From an uncultured Clostridia bacterium (lineage in GTDB: Bacteria > Bacillota_A > Clostridia > Oscillospirales > Oscillospiraceae), in the NCBI GenBank assembly GCA_949289625.1, contig CASEPH010000156.1, forward strand, positions 1 to 41,174: a stretch of DNA of 41,174 nucleotides, in the 5' to 3' direction. Every line of letters starts with the position of its first letter. Within the stretch, counting starts at the first letter, position 1. Both the position numbers and the translations under genes were made by a program. Positions 25,361 through 33,533 of this stretch are shown piece after piece. The notes beneath the pieces were generated by a model. The model saw only the letters and a program-made list of their open reading frames with translations. It searched no databases and was not told the origin of the DNA.

Positions 25361-26113
25361 ATGCTGCCCTTTTTGATTGTGTGCCCGCTGGTGTTTCTGG
25401 CAGGCTTTGTGGATGCCATTGCAGGAGGTGGGGGACTGATCTCCCTGCCGGCATATCTGCTATCTGGAGTACCAGCCCATGTGGCCATTGCCACCAATAA
25501 GCTATCTTCGGCCACCGGGACTGCCGTATCCACGGGACGGTTCCTAAAAAGGGGCTATGTGCCGGTGAAGCTTTCTCTGTGTGCCGCAGCCATGGCGCTG
25601 GTGGGGTCCAGTATTGGGGCAAATATCTCAATGCTGCTGCCGGAACAGGTGCTGCGGGGTATGCTGCTGGCAGTTTTGCCGGTTGTGGCCTTTTATGTGC
25701 TGAAGAATAAAAATATCGGAGAGCACCAAGACGCTGGCTCCAGAACTGGACGGCAGCTGCTGCTGATTGCCATGGGAGCGGCACTGGTCATCGGAATTTA
25801 TGACGGCCTCTACGGGCCAGGGACGGGAACCTTCCTGCTGCTGATTCTCACCGGATTGGGGCGGATGGAGCTCAAGGATGCCGCAGGTACTACCAAGGTC
25901 ATCAACCTGGCCTCTAATGTAGCGGCACTGGCCACGTTTATCTATCATGGGCAGGTCTATTGGGCCTTGGGGCTGACGGCGTCGGTGTTTTCCATTGCAG
26001 GGCATTATACCGGAGCTGGGCTTGTGGCCAAGGATGGAAAACGGGTGGTTCGGCCGGTGGTGCTGACGGTATTGTGTATTCTCTTTATCAAGGTTGTAAC
26101 GGATTTTTCATGA
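25361..26113 (+). CDS. TSUP family transporter (TauE/SafE type)
   Basis: 250 aa, about eight membrane helices in two repeats. The first repeat has GFVDAIAGGGGLISLPAYLLSG and NKLSSATGTAVS. The second has GIYDGLYGPGTGTFLLLI and TTKVINLASN. This paired G-rich plus N-K/N pattern defines the sulfite exporter TauE/SafE family, which moves sulfur oxyanions or small organic acids. ATG 25361 has GGAAGGAAGGAG upstream; the longer frame starting at 25238 crosses the promoter. Substrate unknown. Confidence 0.92.
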   Translation: MLPFLIVCPLVFLAGFVDAIAGGGGLISLPAYLLSGVPAHVAIATNKLSSATGTAVSTGRFLKRGYVPVKLSLCAAAMALVGSSIGANISMLLPEQVLRGMLLAVLPVVAFYVLKNKNIGEHQDAGSRTGRQLLLIAMGAALVIGIYDGLYGPGTGTFLLLILTGLGRMELKDAAGTTKVINLASNVAALATFIYHGQVYWALGLTASVFSIAGHYTGAGLVAKDGKRVVRPVVLTVLCILFIKVVTDFS

Positions 26114-26118
26114 AAGCG

Positions 26119-26158
26119 AAAAGGCTGGCGTCTGCAACAGTGCAGACGCCAGCCTTTT
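26119..26158. terminator. Bidirectional terminator between TSUP gene and lipoprotein gene
   Basis: AAAAGGCTGGCGTCTGC / GCAGACGCCAGCCTTTT, a perfect 17-bp stem with a 6-nt loop and T tails both ways. Confidence 0.92.
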
Positions 26159-26182
26159 GGGGTATGGCTTGGAATGGAGAAA

Positions 26183-27946
26183 TCAAGCGGCTTCCAATTT
26201 GTCAAGATACCGCTCATAGGCGGCCTGATAGAGTTCTTCCATACGGTTGCCGCCCATGGAAATGATGGTTTCCTGGAAAACGGCAAAGCTCTCTTCAGTC
26301 AGCTCAGACTGGCCCAGAATGAACTTCATGATCTCTGTGGAGGCGTAAGTGGTGACATCGGAGGAGAGAGAGGCATATTCTTCGTTTTCCTCTTCATTCA
26401 GGGCAACGCCTGTGGGGAGATTATAGGTGCCGTCAGCGTCGCAGGTGCGGAAGGTGTCGAATACCTCCCATTCCTCGTCTCCAAAGTAGTAATAGCCGGC
26501 ACGGACATCCAGAATACTGGGCATATGACCGCTGGCCACGGCGGAGGCGTAGATATAGCAGGCGTCCTTGTAGCTCAGTCCGTCAGGATTGTTGGTGATG
26601 AGCTCCGTGTATTGGGGGTTCCCGTTTTCGTCGTACTCAAAGGAGTGCCCTTCGTCGCCGTAGTTGTACATCAGCTGTCCATCCTCGGAGAACAGGTAGT
26701 TGACCATCTGCATAATGCCCTCGGGGTCCTGGCAGGCGGTGGAGATGGCCCAGGAATCCTGCTGCTTGATCCGGGAGAAATTGTCGGTCCAGCTGAAGTG
26801 AAGCTGATCGTCAGCGTTGATCTTGGGTGCATTGATGGGCATCAGTTCATAGCTGTAGCTGGGGTCACGATAGCTTTCGATGGTGGCAATGTTGGCGGCG
26901 GTGCCGGTGTTAACGGCGCTCTGACCGGAGGCGAACCACTTGTCCGTGGCACCCATCTGGGCATTGAAGAAGTCTGCATAGATGGTGCCATCGGCGTACC
27001 AATCCGCAAGCATTTTCAGATAGTCGTAATAGCTGTCATTTAAATAGGAGTAGACCACTTTGCCGTCGATGACGTTGAAACCACCGGCGTAAAGGTCATA
27101 GCCGTAGCTGTAGAGGGAATCATCGCCCTTGTTGCTGGCCATGGCGTTGCCGATGCAGATGCCCTGACAACCATAGGTGGACATGCAGGTTTGTACATAT
27201 TCGTGGAACTGGTCGTAAGTTGCCGGTTTTTCCATGCCCAGCTCCCGGAGCCAATCGCCCCGGATCAGAATGCCGCCATTTTCACAGCCAGCCTCCTTGT
27301 AGATGGTGGCCAGGGTGGGCAGACAGCCGTTGTCGGTAATCAGGGCAGCCTTCAACTGGGGGTCTGTTTCCAGATAGTACATATAGTTGGGGGCGTATTC
27401 TACCGCCAGGTCATACAGGTCAATGATGATTTCGTCGGTAATGGCAGCATCATAGCCCTTGGTGTAGTGGCTTACGCCGTCGGAGATAATGTCGGTGTAA
27501 TCCCCGGAGGATACCATCAGATTGAACTGCTCGGATACCACGCTGTCACCCACTGTGGTGATTTCCAGCTTGACGTTGCAGTATTCCTGAAGGAGTTTTA
27601 GGTTGTTAATGTCCGTGGCCATGTCCGAGACCAGATTGCTCATAAAGAAGGGCAGCATGGTCCACATGGTGTAGGTGCGGGTTTCCTCAAAGAGGGGCAG
27701 CTCCACTTCTTCCAGCTGAAGCTCTGGCACATCCTCTGTGCTGGTTTCCATGTTGGAACTTTCGACGGTGGAGTCCTGCGGTGCTTCCGGCGCCGTCGTA
27801 GGTTCTGCGGAAGCAGAAACGGCAGCGGTAGCTTCTGCTTCTGTAGATGCCACGGAGGTATCTGAGGAAGGCGCCTGACCACAGCCTGCCAGAATGCCCA
27901 GCAGCATGGAAAAGGCCAGAAGCAGAGCGAACAAATTCTTTTTCAT
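26183..27946 (-). CDS. Orphan extracellular solute-binding lipoprotein, paralogue A
   Basis: 587 aa. SPII signal, lipobox ILAGC (Cys22), then a Ser/Thr/Ala/Glu tether of about 55 residues and a large family-1-like (LplA/YtcQ-type) binding domain. Shared with paralogues B and C in this window: TMWTMLPF near the mature start, SEQFNLMVSSGDYTDI, EIIIDLYDLA, LIRGDWLRELGMEKPATYD, and EDGQLMYNYGDEGHSFEYDENG. ATG 27946 has AAGGAG nine bases upstream; ATG 27955 touches that site and is unlikely. No permease or ATPase is nearby. It is divergent from a LysR gene over a shared regulatory region with a predicted leader of about 155 nt. The ligand may be an oligosaccharide or another organic compound; unresolved. 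Confidence 0.88.
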   Translation of the reverse strand: MKKNLFALLLAFSMLLGILAGCGQAPSSDTSVASTEAEATAAVSASAEPTTAPEAPQDSTVESSNMETSTEDVPELQLEEVELPLFEETRTYTMWTMLPFFMSNLVSDMATDINNLKLLQEYCNVKLEITTVGDSVVSEQFNLMVSSGDYTDIISDGVSHYTKGYDAAITDEIIIDLYDLAVEYAPNYMYYLETDPQLKAALITDNGCLPTLATIYKEAGCENGGILIRGDWLRELGMEKPATYDQFHEYVQTCMSTYGCQGICIGNAMASNKGDDSLYSYGYDLYAGGFNVIDGKVVYSYLNDSYYDYLKMLADWYADGTIYADFFNAQMGATDKWFASGQSAVNTGTAANIATIESYRDPSYSYELMPINAPKINADDQLHFSWTDNFSRIKQQDSWAISTACQDPEGIMQMVNYLFSEDGQLMYNYGDEGHSFEYDENGNPQYTELITNNPDGLSYKDACYIYASAVASGHMPSILDVRAGYYYFGDEEWEVFDTFRTCDADGTYNLPTGVALNEEENEEYASLSSDVTTYASTEIMKFILGQSELTEESFAVFQETIISMGGNRMEELYQAAYERYLDKLEAA

Positions 27947-28106
27947 GGACAACATCTCCTTTCGTGTGGCTGCGGGAGGAGCGCTTCGGAGAGACTCACG
28001 GACCTGGAAGGTATGGGGCTTCCAAGAGACAGGAGCGGCGAAGCGGGAAGGCAATTCCTGCTTGACTTCCGTCTGCTCCTCCCGTAATATGAAATTAGCC
28101 TAAGGT

Positions 28107-28123
28107 CATCTTATGACAGGATG
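28107..28123. promoter_or_regulatory. Possible LysR box (ATC-N9-GAT)
   Basis: CATC-TTATGACAG-GATG, a dyad with the classic ATC-N9-GAT LysR-type spacing. It lies 65 bases before the LysR gene and overlaps the predicted -10 of the divergent lipoprotein promoter. Confidence 0.45.
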
Positions 28124-28136
28124 GAAAATCTTGCAA
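28108..28136 (-). promoter_or_regulatory. Possible promoter of lipoprotein A
   Basis: Minus strand TTGCAA (28136-28131), 17 bp, TAAGAT (28113-28108). TTGCAA is its own reverse complement, so the same hexamer could serve the lysR side (TTCATT at 28154-28159, also 17 bp away). Confidence 0.4.
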
Positions 28137-28187
28137 TTCTAAATTATTTTTGTTTCATTCCAGAACCGAATAGATAGGGGCAGAACT

Positions 28188-29093
28188 ATGGAAATCGAGT
28201 ATCTATATGAATTTACCGTAATCGCCAAAATGCAGAATTTTTCCAGAGCAGCGGAGGAACTCTGCATGTCCCAGTCATCACTGTCCAAGCATGTCCTGGC
28301 GTTGGAGCGGGAGTTGGGGGTGCCGCTTCTGATACGGAACTCCAGAAATGTAACGCTGAGCCCGGCGGGGGCGCAGATCCTGCCGCTGGCTGCCCAGGCC
28401 AGTGAACTGAAGAATAAAATCCGGGTGGTGGCGGATAAGCAGTCCGGCCGGGAGAAAACGATTTTGAGCATCGCATCTATCCCTGTCATGGCTCAATACA
28501 ATATTACGGGACTGCTGGCCAAGTTTCAGCGGGAACATCCCCAGGTGACGCTGGAGGTCATGGAAAGCGAGCGGCAGGAAATAGGAACCTTGCTGGAGAG
28601 TGGAAAAAGCGAACTGGCATTTTACCGCCGGGGCCTGGAGAATGAGGAAGGGATGGAGTATCTGGAAGTGTGCCGGGACAACCTGGTGGCAGTTTTGCCC
28701 AAGAGCCATCCATTGGCAGAACGCAGCGGGATCGCCCTGGAGGACCTAAAACAGGAACCGCTGCTGTTCCTGGATCAACAGACTGGCTTCCATCATCTTT
28801 ATAGTACCCTTTGCCGGGGCGCAGGCTTTGTGCCCAACATTGCCTATACGGGACACCGTCCGGAAAACATCGTGGAATTGGCTGCCCAGAATATGGGCGT
28901 TGCGCTGCTGATGAAGCGGCACACGGACTATATCGCCAATCCGGATGTGGTGTGTATTGACATCAAGCCCCTGGTGGAGAGCACAGTGTGCCTGGTGCGT
29001 CGGAAGGACAGGGGGCTTTCCAAGCTGGCAAAGTCTTTTTGGGAATTTGTTGAGAATAACCGGCCGACGGAAATTGATTCCCCGGCGGAATAG
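28188..29093 (+). CDS. LysR family transcriptional regulator
   Basis: 301 aa. N-terminal winged HTH (FTVIAKMQNFSRAAEELCMSQSSLSKHVLALERELGVPLL) and a C-terminal two-lobed effector-binding domain (about 90-290), with LSIASIPVMAQYN and AAQNMGVALLMKR. LysR proteins usually activate a nearby operon on binding a pathway metabolite. Here it stands between lipoprotein A (divergent) and ubiD-ubiX-lpdD (same strand, 86 bp downstream), so it probably senses the aromatic or heteroaromatic acid handled there; inference. Confidence 0.93.
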   Translation: MEIEYLYEFTVIAKMQNFSRAAEELCMSQSSLSKHVLALERELGVPLLIRNSRNVTLSPAGAQILPLAAQASELKNKIRVVADKQSGREKTILSIASIPVMAQYNITGLLAKFQREHPQVTLEVMESERQEIGTLLESGKSELAFYRRGLENEEGMEYLEVCRDNLVAVLPKSHPLAERSGIALEDLKQEPLLFLDQQTGFHHLYSTLCRGAGFVPNIAYTGHRPENIVELAAQNMGVALLMKRHTDYIANPDVVCIDIKPLVESTVCLVRRKDRGLSKLAKSFWEFVENNRPTEIDSPAE

Positions 29094-29111
29094 CTGCAGG
29101 AAGAATCAGAA

Positions 29112-29140
29112 TTGCGCCATTCCGGTGGTACTGCTAGAAT
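29112..29140 (+). promoter_or_regulatory. Promoter of the ubiD operon
   Basis: TTGCGC (29112-29117), 17 bp, TAGAAT (29135-29140) with TGC just before it (extended -10). The start would be near 29147. Confidence 0.6.
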
Positions 29141-29179
29141 ATACTTGCCATAAAATCAATTCCTGTGGAGTGTGACAAT

Positions 29180-30652
29180 ATGAAGGTAAACGATTTGCGC
29201 AGTGCCCTGGCACTGCTGGATACAATGCCCGGCCAACTGGTGGAAACGGATGTCTCTGTGGACCCCATGGCGGAGCTTGCGGGAGTTTATCGGTACGTAG
29301 GGGCAGGCGGAACGGTACAGCGGCCCACCAAGGAAGGCCCTGCAATGATCTTTAACAGTGTCAAGGGCCATCCGGATGCCCGGGTAGCCATCGGCGTTTT
29401 GGCCAGTCGGAAGCGGGTGGGGGCTATGTTGGATTGTGACCCGAAGCTTTTGGGAAAACGGCTCTATGAAGCAGCGGCAAATCCCATCCCGCCGGTAGTG
29501 AAGGAGGGGCCAGCACCCTGTCAAGAGGTGGTGCATCGGGCTACGGATCCGGATTTTGACCTGTTTCAGCTGGTGCCTGCGCCCACCAATACGCCCAAGG
29601 ATGCCGGACCCTATATCACCTTGGGCATGTGCTATGCTACCCACCCCGATACCGGCGCCTCGGATGTGACCATCCATCGGCTCTGCATCCAGAGTCGGGA
29701 TGAGCTGTCCATTTTCTTCACCCCGGGTGCCCGGCATATCGGCGCAATGGCGGAGCGGGCGGAGCAGCTGGGAAAGCCGCTGCCTATTTCCGTCAGCATC
29801 GGGGTGGACCCGGCCATTGAGATTGGGTCCTGCTTTGAGCCGCCTACAACCCCTCTGGGCTATGACGAACTTTCCGTTGCGGGAGCGCTGCGGGGACAGC
29901 CTGTGGAGCTGGCGCGCTGCCTGACGGTAAACGAACGGGCCATTGCCAACGCAGAATATGTCATTGAGGGCGAGGTGATCCCTGGCAGAAGAATCCAGGA
30001 GGATCAGAATACCGGCAGCGGCTATGCCATGCCGGAGTTCCCGGGGTATCTGGGGGTTGCCAGCGGAGATTGCTGGGTCATCAAAGTTACGGCCGTCACC
30101 CATCGGAAGAACCCTATTATGCAGACCTGCATCGGGCCCAGCGCGGAGCATGTGAACATGGTGGGAATCTGTACCGAGGCCAGTATCTTTGGCCTGGTGG
30201 ACAAGGCTATGCCGGGACGGCTTCGGAATGTCTATGCCCATCCCTCCGGCGGCGGAAAGTATATGGCAATTCTCCAGATGGCCAAGAATGTGCCATCGGA
30301 TGAGGGCCGCCAACGTCAGGCGGCGCTGCTGGCCTTCTCCGCGGTTACAGAGCTCAAGCATGTAATCCTGGTGGATGAGGATGTGGACATTTTCGATACC
30401 GACGATGTGCTCTGGGCCATGAATACCCGGTTCCAGGGAGATCGGGATATTATCACCATTCCGGGCGTTCGCTGCCATCCCCTGGACCCCAGTGCAGCGC
30501 CGGAGTATGATCCTTCCATTCTGGACAAGGGGATTTCCTGCAAGACCATCTATGACTGCACCGTACCCTATGCCCAAAAGGAACGATTCCGCCGGGCGCC
30601 GTTCCTGGAGGTGGACCCGCGGCATTGGCTGCCGGATTACGATTTTGACTGA
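29180..30652 (+). CDS. UbiD family (prenyl-FMN-dependent) decarboxylase
   Basis: 490 aa, usual UbiD length. Reversible decarboxylation of an aromatic or unsaturated acid using prenylated FMN. Visible family segments: DLFQLVPAPTNTPKDAGPYIT; SDVTIHRLCIQSRDELSIFF with the prFMN-contact Arg; PISVSIGVDPAIEIGSCFEP; EYVIEGEVIPGRRIQED, a catalytic Glu region; ELKHVILVDEDVDIFDTDDVLWAMNTR; and IPGVRCHPLDPSA near the end. ATG 29180 has TGGAG nine bases upstream; a GTG at 29165 is less likely. Followed 21 bp later by ubiX and then an lpdD-like gene, the arrangement of hydroxyarylic-acid (gallate/protocatechuate-type) decarboxylases. The substrate is not determined. Confidence 0.92.
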   Translation: MKVNDLRSALALLDTMPGQLVETDVSVDPMAELAGVYRYVGAGGTVQRPTKEGPAMIFNSVKGHPDARVAIGVLASRKRVGAMLDCDPKLLGKRLYEAAANPIPPVVKEGPAPCQEVVHRATDPDFDLFQLVPAPTNTPKDAGPYITLGMCYATHPDTGASDVTIHRLCIQSRDELSIFFTPGARHIGAMAERAEQLGKPLPISVSIGVDPAIEIGSCFEPPTTPLGYDELSVAGALRGQPVELARCLTVNERAIANAEYVIEGEVIPGRRIQEDQNTGSGYAMPEFPGYLGVASGDCWVIKVTAVTHRKNPIMQTCIGPSAEHVNMVGICTEASIFGLVDKAMPGRLRNVYAHPSGGGKYMAILQMAKNVPSDEGRQRQAALLAFSAVTELKHVILVDEDVDIFDTDDVLWAMNTRFQGDRDIITIPGVRCHPLDPSAAPEYDPSILDKGISCKTIYDCTVPYAQKERFRRAPFLEVDPRHWLPDYDFD

Positions 30653-30673
30653 TATTCGGAAGGATGTGATTTC

Positions 30674-31243
30674 ATGGGAGCAAAACGGCTGCTGGTGGGG
30701 ATCACCGGCGCATCTGGTGCGCCCTTAGCAGTGGAGCTGCTGCGGCAGCTTCGTGCCATGCCGGAGATAGAGACCCATGTCATACTTTCCCAGTGCGGAG
30801 AACTGACGCTGGAACATGAGGCGCAGATGACAAGATCTGATCTGGAAGCCTGCTGTACCCGGCTCTATGAAAATACGGATTATGGTGCTGGCCCTGCCAG
30901 CGGCAGTTTTCAGACGTTGGGAATGGTCATCATTCCGTGCAGTATGAAGACGCTGGCAGGGGTGGTGTCCGGTTACTGCGATACGCTGCTGCTGCGGGCG
31001 GCAGATGTGACAATGAAGGAACGGCGAAAGCTGATCCTGGTACCCCGGGAGTGTCCCTTTGGGACGTTGCACCTGCGGAACCTGGCAACAGCCAGCGAGT
31101 TGGGGGCTGTAGTGATCCCTCCGGTGCCGGCCTATTATAACCATCCCCAAACCATAGAGGACGTGAACCGGCATGTGGCAGGGAAAGTGCTGGGACAGTT
31201 GGGACTGGCCCAGGTCCTGGAATGGACGGGGATGGAGTCATGA
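30674..31243 (+). CDS. ubiX: Flavin prenyltransferase (UbiX/Pad1)
   Basis: 189 aa. It makes prenylated FMN from FMN and dimethylallyl phosphate for the neighbouring UbiD. The Rossmann opening is LLVGITGASGAPLAVELL. Catalytic segments are IPCSMKTLAGVVSGYCDTLL, RAADVTMKERRKLILVPRECP and HLRNLATASELGAVVIPP. A GGAAGGATG ribosome site precedes ATG 30674. Its stop overlaps the next start as ATGA, so the two are coupled. Confidence 0.95.
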   Translation: MGAKRLLVGITGASGAPLAVELLRQLRAMPEIETHVILSQCGELTLEHEAQMTRSDLEACCTRLYENTDYGAGPASGSFQTLGMVIIPCSMKTLAGVVSGYCDTLLLRAADVTMKERRKLILVPRECPFGTLHLRNLATASELGAVVIPPVPAYYNHPQTIEDVNRHVAGKVLGQLGLAQVLEWTGMES

Positions 31244-31578
31244 TAGAGTGGGAGATCTCTCTGTTTGGTTGGCCTATCCACCTTCAGGCGGAACGGCTGG
31301 ATGAAGGAATCCATGTGCTGCTGACCGGCGGCTGCAAACGTCATATCGGGGCAGTATCGGTGGCTGAACCGGGAAAACCGCCGGAGACCCTTACATTTCC
31401 CGGCCACAAGGACCAGTATATCTCCGAGCCATGGGCGAAAGCGCTGTCGGAGAAAATCGGAGAACGGGTCTGCGTGGTCTGCGGCATCCACTACGACAAT
31501 GCCACTGGCGCGCAGATTGTAGAGATTGTGGAAAAGACCAACGAGATGCTGCAAAAGCTTTTGCAAACAGATTTATGA
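31240..31578 (+). CDS. LpdD-like small protein (prenyl-FMN decarboxylase partner)
   Basis: 112 aa, no membrane segment. It contains CKRHIGAVSVAEPG, FPGHKDQYISEPWAKALSEKI and CVVCGIHYDNATGAQI, segments I associate with the LpdD family (third gene of gallate decarboxylase operons, proposed prFMN chaperone). ATG 31240 overlaps ubiX by 4 bp; GGGGATGGAG lies upstream. The order ubiD-ubiX-lpdD supports the assignment. A long terminator follows. Confidence 0.78.
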   Translation: MIEWEISLFGWPIHLQAERLDEGIHVLLTGGCKRHIGAVSVAEPGKPPETLTFPGHKDQYISEPWAKALSEKIGERVCVVCGIHYDNATGAQIVEIVEKTNEMLQKLLQTDL

Positions 31579-31583
31579 AAACA

Positions 31584-31624
31584 AAAAAGAGACAGGCTGT
31601 GTAGGTTGCAGCCTGTCTCTTTTT
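31584..31624 (+). terminator. Terminator of the ubiD-ubiX-lpdD operon
   Basis: AAAAAGAGACAGGCTG / CAGCCTGTCTCTTTTT, perfect 16-bp stem with a 9-nt loop. Confidence 0.92.
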
Positions 31625-31666
31625 GACAATCCGCATAAAACGAAAGCTTTGGATGGTAATTGATAC

Positions 31667-31695
31667 TTGGCAAAAAGTTTGTGCTTTTATATAGT
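31667..31695 (+). promoter_or_regulatory. Promoter of lipoprotein B
   Basis: TTGGCA (31667-31672), 17 bp, TATAGT (31690-31695); start near 31702. Confidence 0.55.
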
Positions 31696-31733
31696 AGAGT
31701 TGGACCAAGAAATATTTTGAGAGGGATGATGAA

Positions 31734-33464
31734 ATGAAAAAGAAGCTTTTTGCTTGGGTCCTGATTTTTGCCATGCTGGCTGCACTGGCGGGCTGTGGAA
31801 CGCAGGAGGAGAGCAGCGTACCCCAGTCATCAGAGGAACAGACATCAGCAGTGGAAACAGCCCCACCGGAGCAGTCCGCACCGGCTGAGACGCCGGACTC
31901 GTCTCTGGAAAGCTCCACCGCTGAGGATGCAAGTGTCATGGAAGATACCTTCGCGGAAGGTGCTGGGGTCTGGCCCATCGCAGAAGGTGACGCCACCATC
32001 ACCATTTGGGACGGCTGGTTCCCCTTCTTCAGTGCCTTTTTTGAAGACTATGACGATACCACCTTCTTCCAGGAGATGGAGAAGGCCACCGGCGTCAAAA
32101 CCGAGTTCACCCTGGTCAATGCGGAGATGGCTGGGGAGCAGTTCAATCTGATGGTGGCTACGGGAGACTACTGTGACCTGATGCATGACGTGGACACCAA
32201 CTATGTGGGCGGTCTGGATACGGCCTACGAAGAGGGCGTCATCATTACCATCGACGATCTGATCGACACCTGGATGCCCAACTACAAGGCAGAGTTGATG
32301 AGCGAGGACGTATTTCTGCAGGATCTGACCTCTAACCAGGGCAATCTCTATCAGTTCTCCATCCTTCGTCATGAGGCGAGCTTGCCGGATTACGGCCTGA
32401 TGATTCGTCAGGACTGGCTGGATCAACTCTCCATGGAACGGCCTGAAACCTATGACGAGTATTACGAAGTGCTTACCGCTTTTAAAAATGAATTGGGGGC
32501 CAGCGCACCCATGATGCTTTCCAACAGCGGCAGCTATCAGGGCAACTTCTTTGCTTCCGGCTTCGGCATCAACGGCTCGGTGGTCAATGGCGGCAAACCC
32601 TTCTATCAGGTGGATGGGGAAGTGAAATACGGTCCCATGGAGGAAGGCTACAAAAAGTATCTGGAAACCATGGCTAAGTGGTATGCTGAGGGACTGATTT
32701 ACAAGGATTTCTACACCTATGTGGAGAGCAACACCATGCCGCCGGATGATCTGGTGGTGGGAAACCAGATGGGCCTCTTCGGTGCAAACATTCAGGATAT
32801 CCCGAACCGCTACAGCTCCGTGGTGGGCGATAACAGCGAGATCGTGCTGGTGGGCGCCTATGATCCCGTGGAGCAGAAGGGCGACATCACCCACTTTGGA
32901 CAGGATCGCGGCGCCTCTGCCGGTGGCGGCTACTGCGTGTCCACAGCCTGTGAGGATTTGGAACTGGTGGCAAGATGGGCGGATTACATCTACAGCCCTG
33001 AAGGACAGCTCCTTTCCAACTTTGGCGTGGAGGGCGAGACCTTTGAATATAATGAAGAAGGCGAGCCGGAACTGACGGATCTGGTGCTGCACAATCCCGA
33101 CGGAATGCCGGATATGCTGGCTATTACCAAGTATACCACCTTTAATCTGGTGGGCGTGCAGAATGACTTCCGGATGTATAAGGAGTTTACCGATGCCCAG
33201 TGGGAGGCTGGCGAGATCTGGTCCATGGCCGATGACGCCTGCACCATCCCAATGAATTGCCAGATGACCACAGAAGAATCTGCGGTATTCAGTGCTGCAT
33301 ACAGTGACATTGCCACCTATGTGGGGCAGGTGACGCTGCAGATCATTTTGGGAGAAGAGGACATTTCTATTTGGGATGAATATGTTGCAAATATAGAGAA
33401 TATGGGGATCGACACCTGCATTGCGCAGCAGCAGTCGGCTCTGGACCGGTACTACGAAAAGTAA
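31734..33464 (+). CDS. Orphan extracellular solute-binding lipoprotein, paralogue B
   Basis: 576 aa. SPII signal, lipobox ALAGC (Cys21), Ser/Glu/Pro-rich tether, then the same large binding domain as paralogues A and C. Shared segments: AEMAGEQFNLMVATGDYCDLM, LMIRQDWLDQLSMERPETYDEYYEVL, STACEDLELVARWADYIYSPEGQLLSNFG, and EGETFEYNEEGEPELTDLVLHNPDGM. GAGAGGGATG precedes ATG 31734. It has its own promoter and terminator and no transporter genes beside it. It sits directly after the UbiD operon; its link to that pathway is inference from position. Confidence 0.88.
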   Translation: MKKKLFAWVLIFAMLAALAGCGTQEESSVPQSSEEQTSAVETAPPEQSAPAETPDSSLESSTAEDASVMEDTFAEGAGVWPIAEGDATITIWDGWFPFFSAFFEDYDDTTFFQEMEKATGVKTEFTLVNAEMAGEQFNLMVATGDYCDLMHDVDTNYVGGLDTAYEEGVIITIDDLIDTWMPNYKAELMSEDVFLQDLTSNQGNLYQFSILRHEASLPDYGLMIRQDWLDQLSMERPETYDEYYEVLTAFKNELGASAPMMLSNSGSYQGNFFASGFGINGSVVNGGKPFYQVDGEVKYGPMEEGYKKYLETMAKWYAEGLIYKDFYTYVESNTMPPDDLVVGNQMGLFGANIQDIPNRYSSVVGDNSEIVLVGAYDPVEQKGDITHFGQDRGASAGGGYCVSTACEDLELVARWADYIYSPEGQLLSNFGVEGETFEYNEEGEPELTDLVLHNPDGMPDMLAITKYTTFNLVGVQNDFRMYKEFTDAQWEAGEIWSMADDACTIPMNCQMTTEESAVFSAAYSDIATYVGQVTLQIILGEEDISIWDEYVANIENMGIDTCIAQQQSALDRYYEK

Positions 33465-33475
33465 TGCAAGTTTTA

Positions 33476-33508
33476 AAACGGGCACACCGATTTTCGGTGT
33501 GCCCGTTT
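33476..33508. terminator. Bidirectional terminator between lipoprotein B and the XRE gene
   Basis: AAACGGGCACACCGA / TCGGTGTGCCCGTTT, perfect 15-bp stem with loop TTT, and T runs on both strands. Confidence 0.92.
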
Positions 33509-33533
33509 CTTGTGCGGAAATTTTTCTCCATTT

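Noticed and set aside
29156..30625. 489-codon open frame antisense to ubiD
   Set aside because: It is a shadow of a well-supported UbiD gene with no start signals.
31845..33485. 546-codon open frame antisense to lipoprotein B
   Set aside because: It begins inside the bidirectional terminator and has no motif; a shadow frame.
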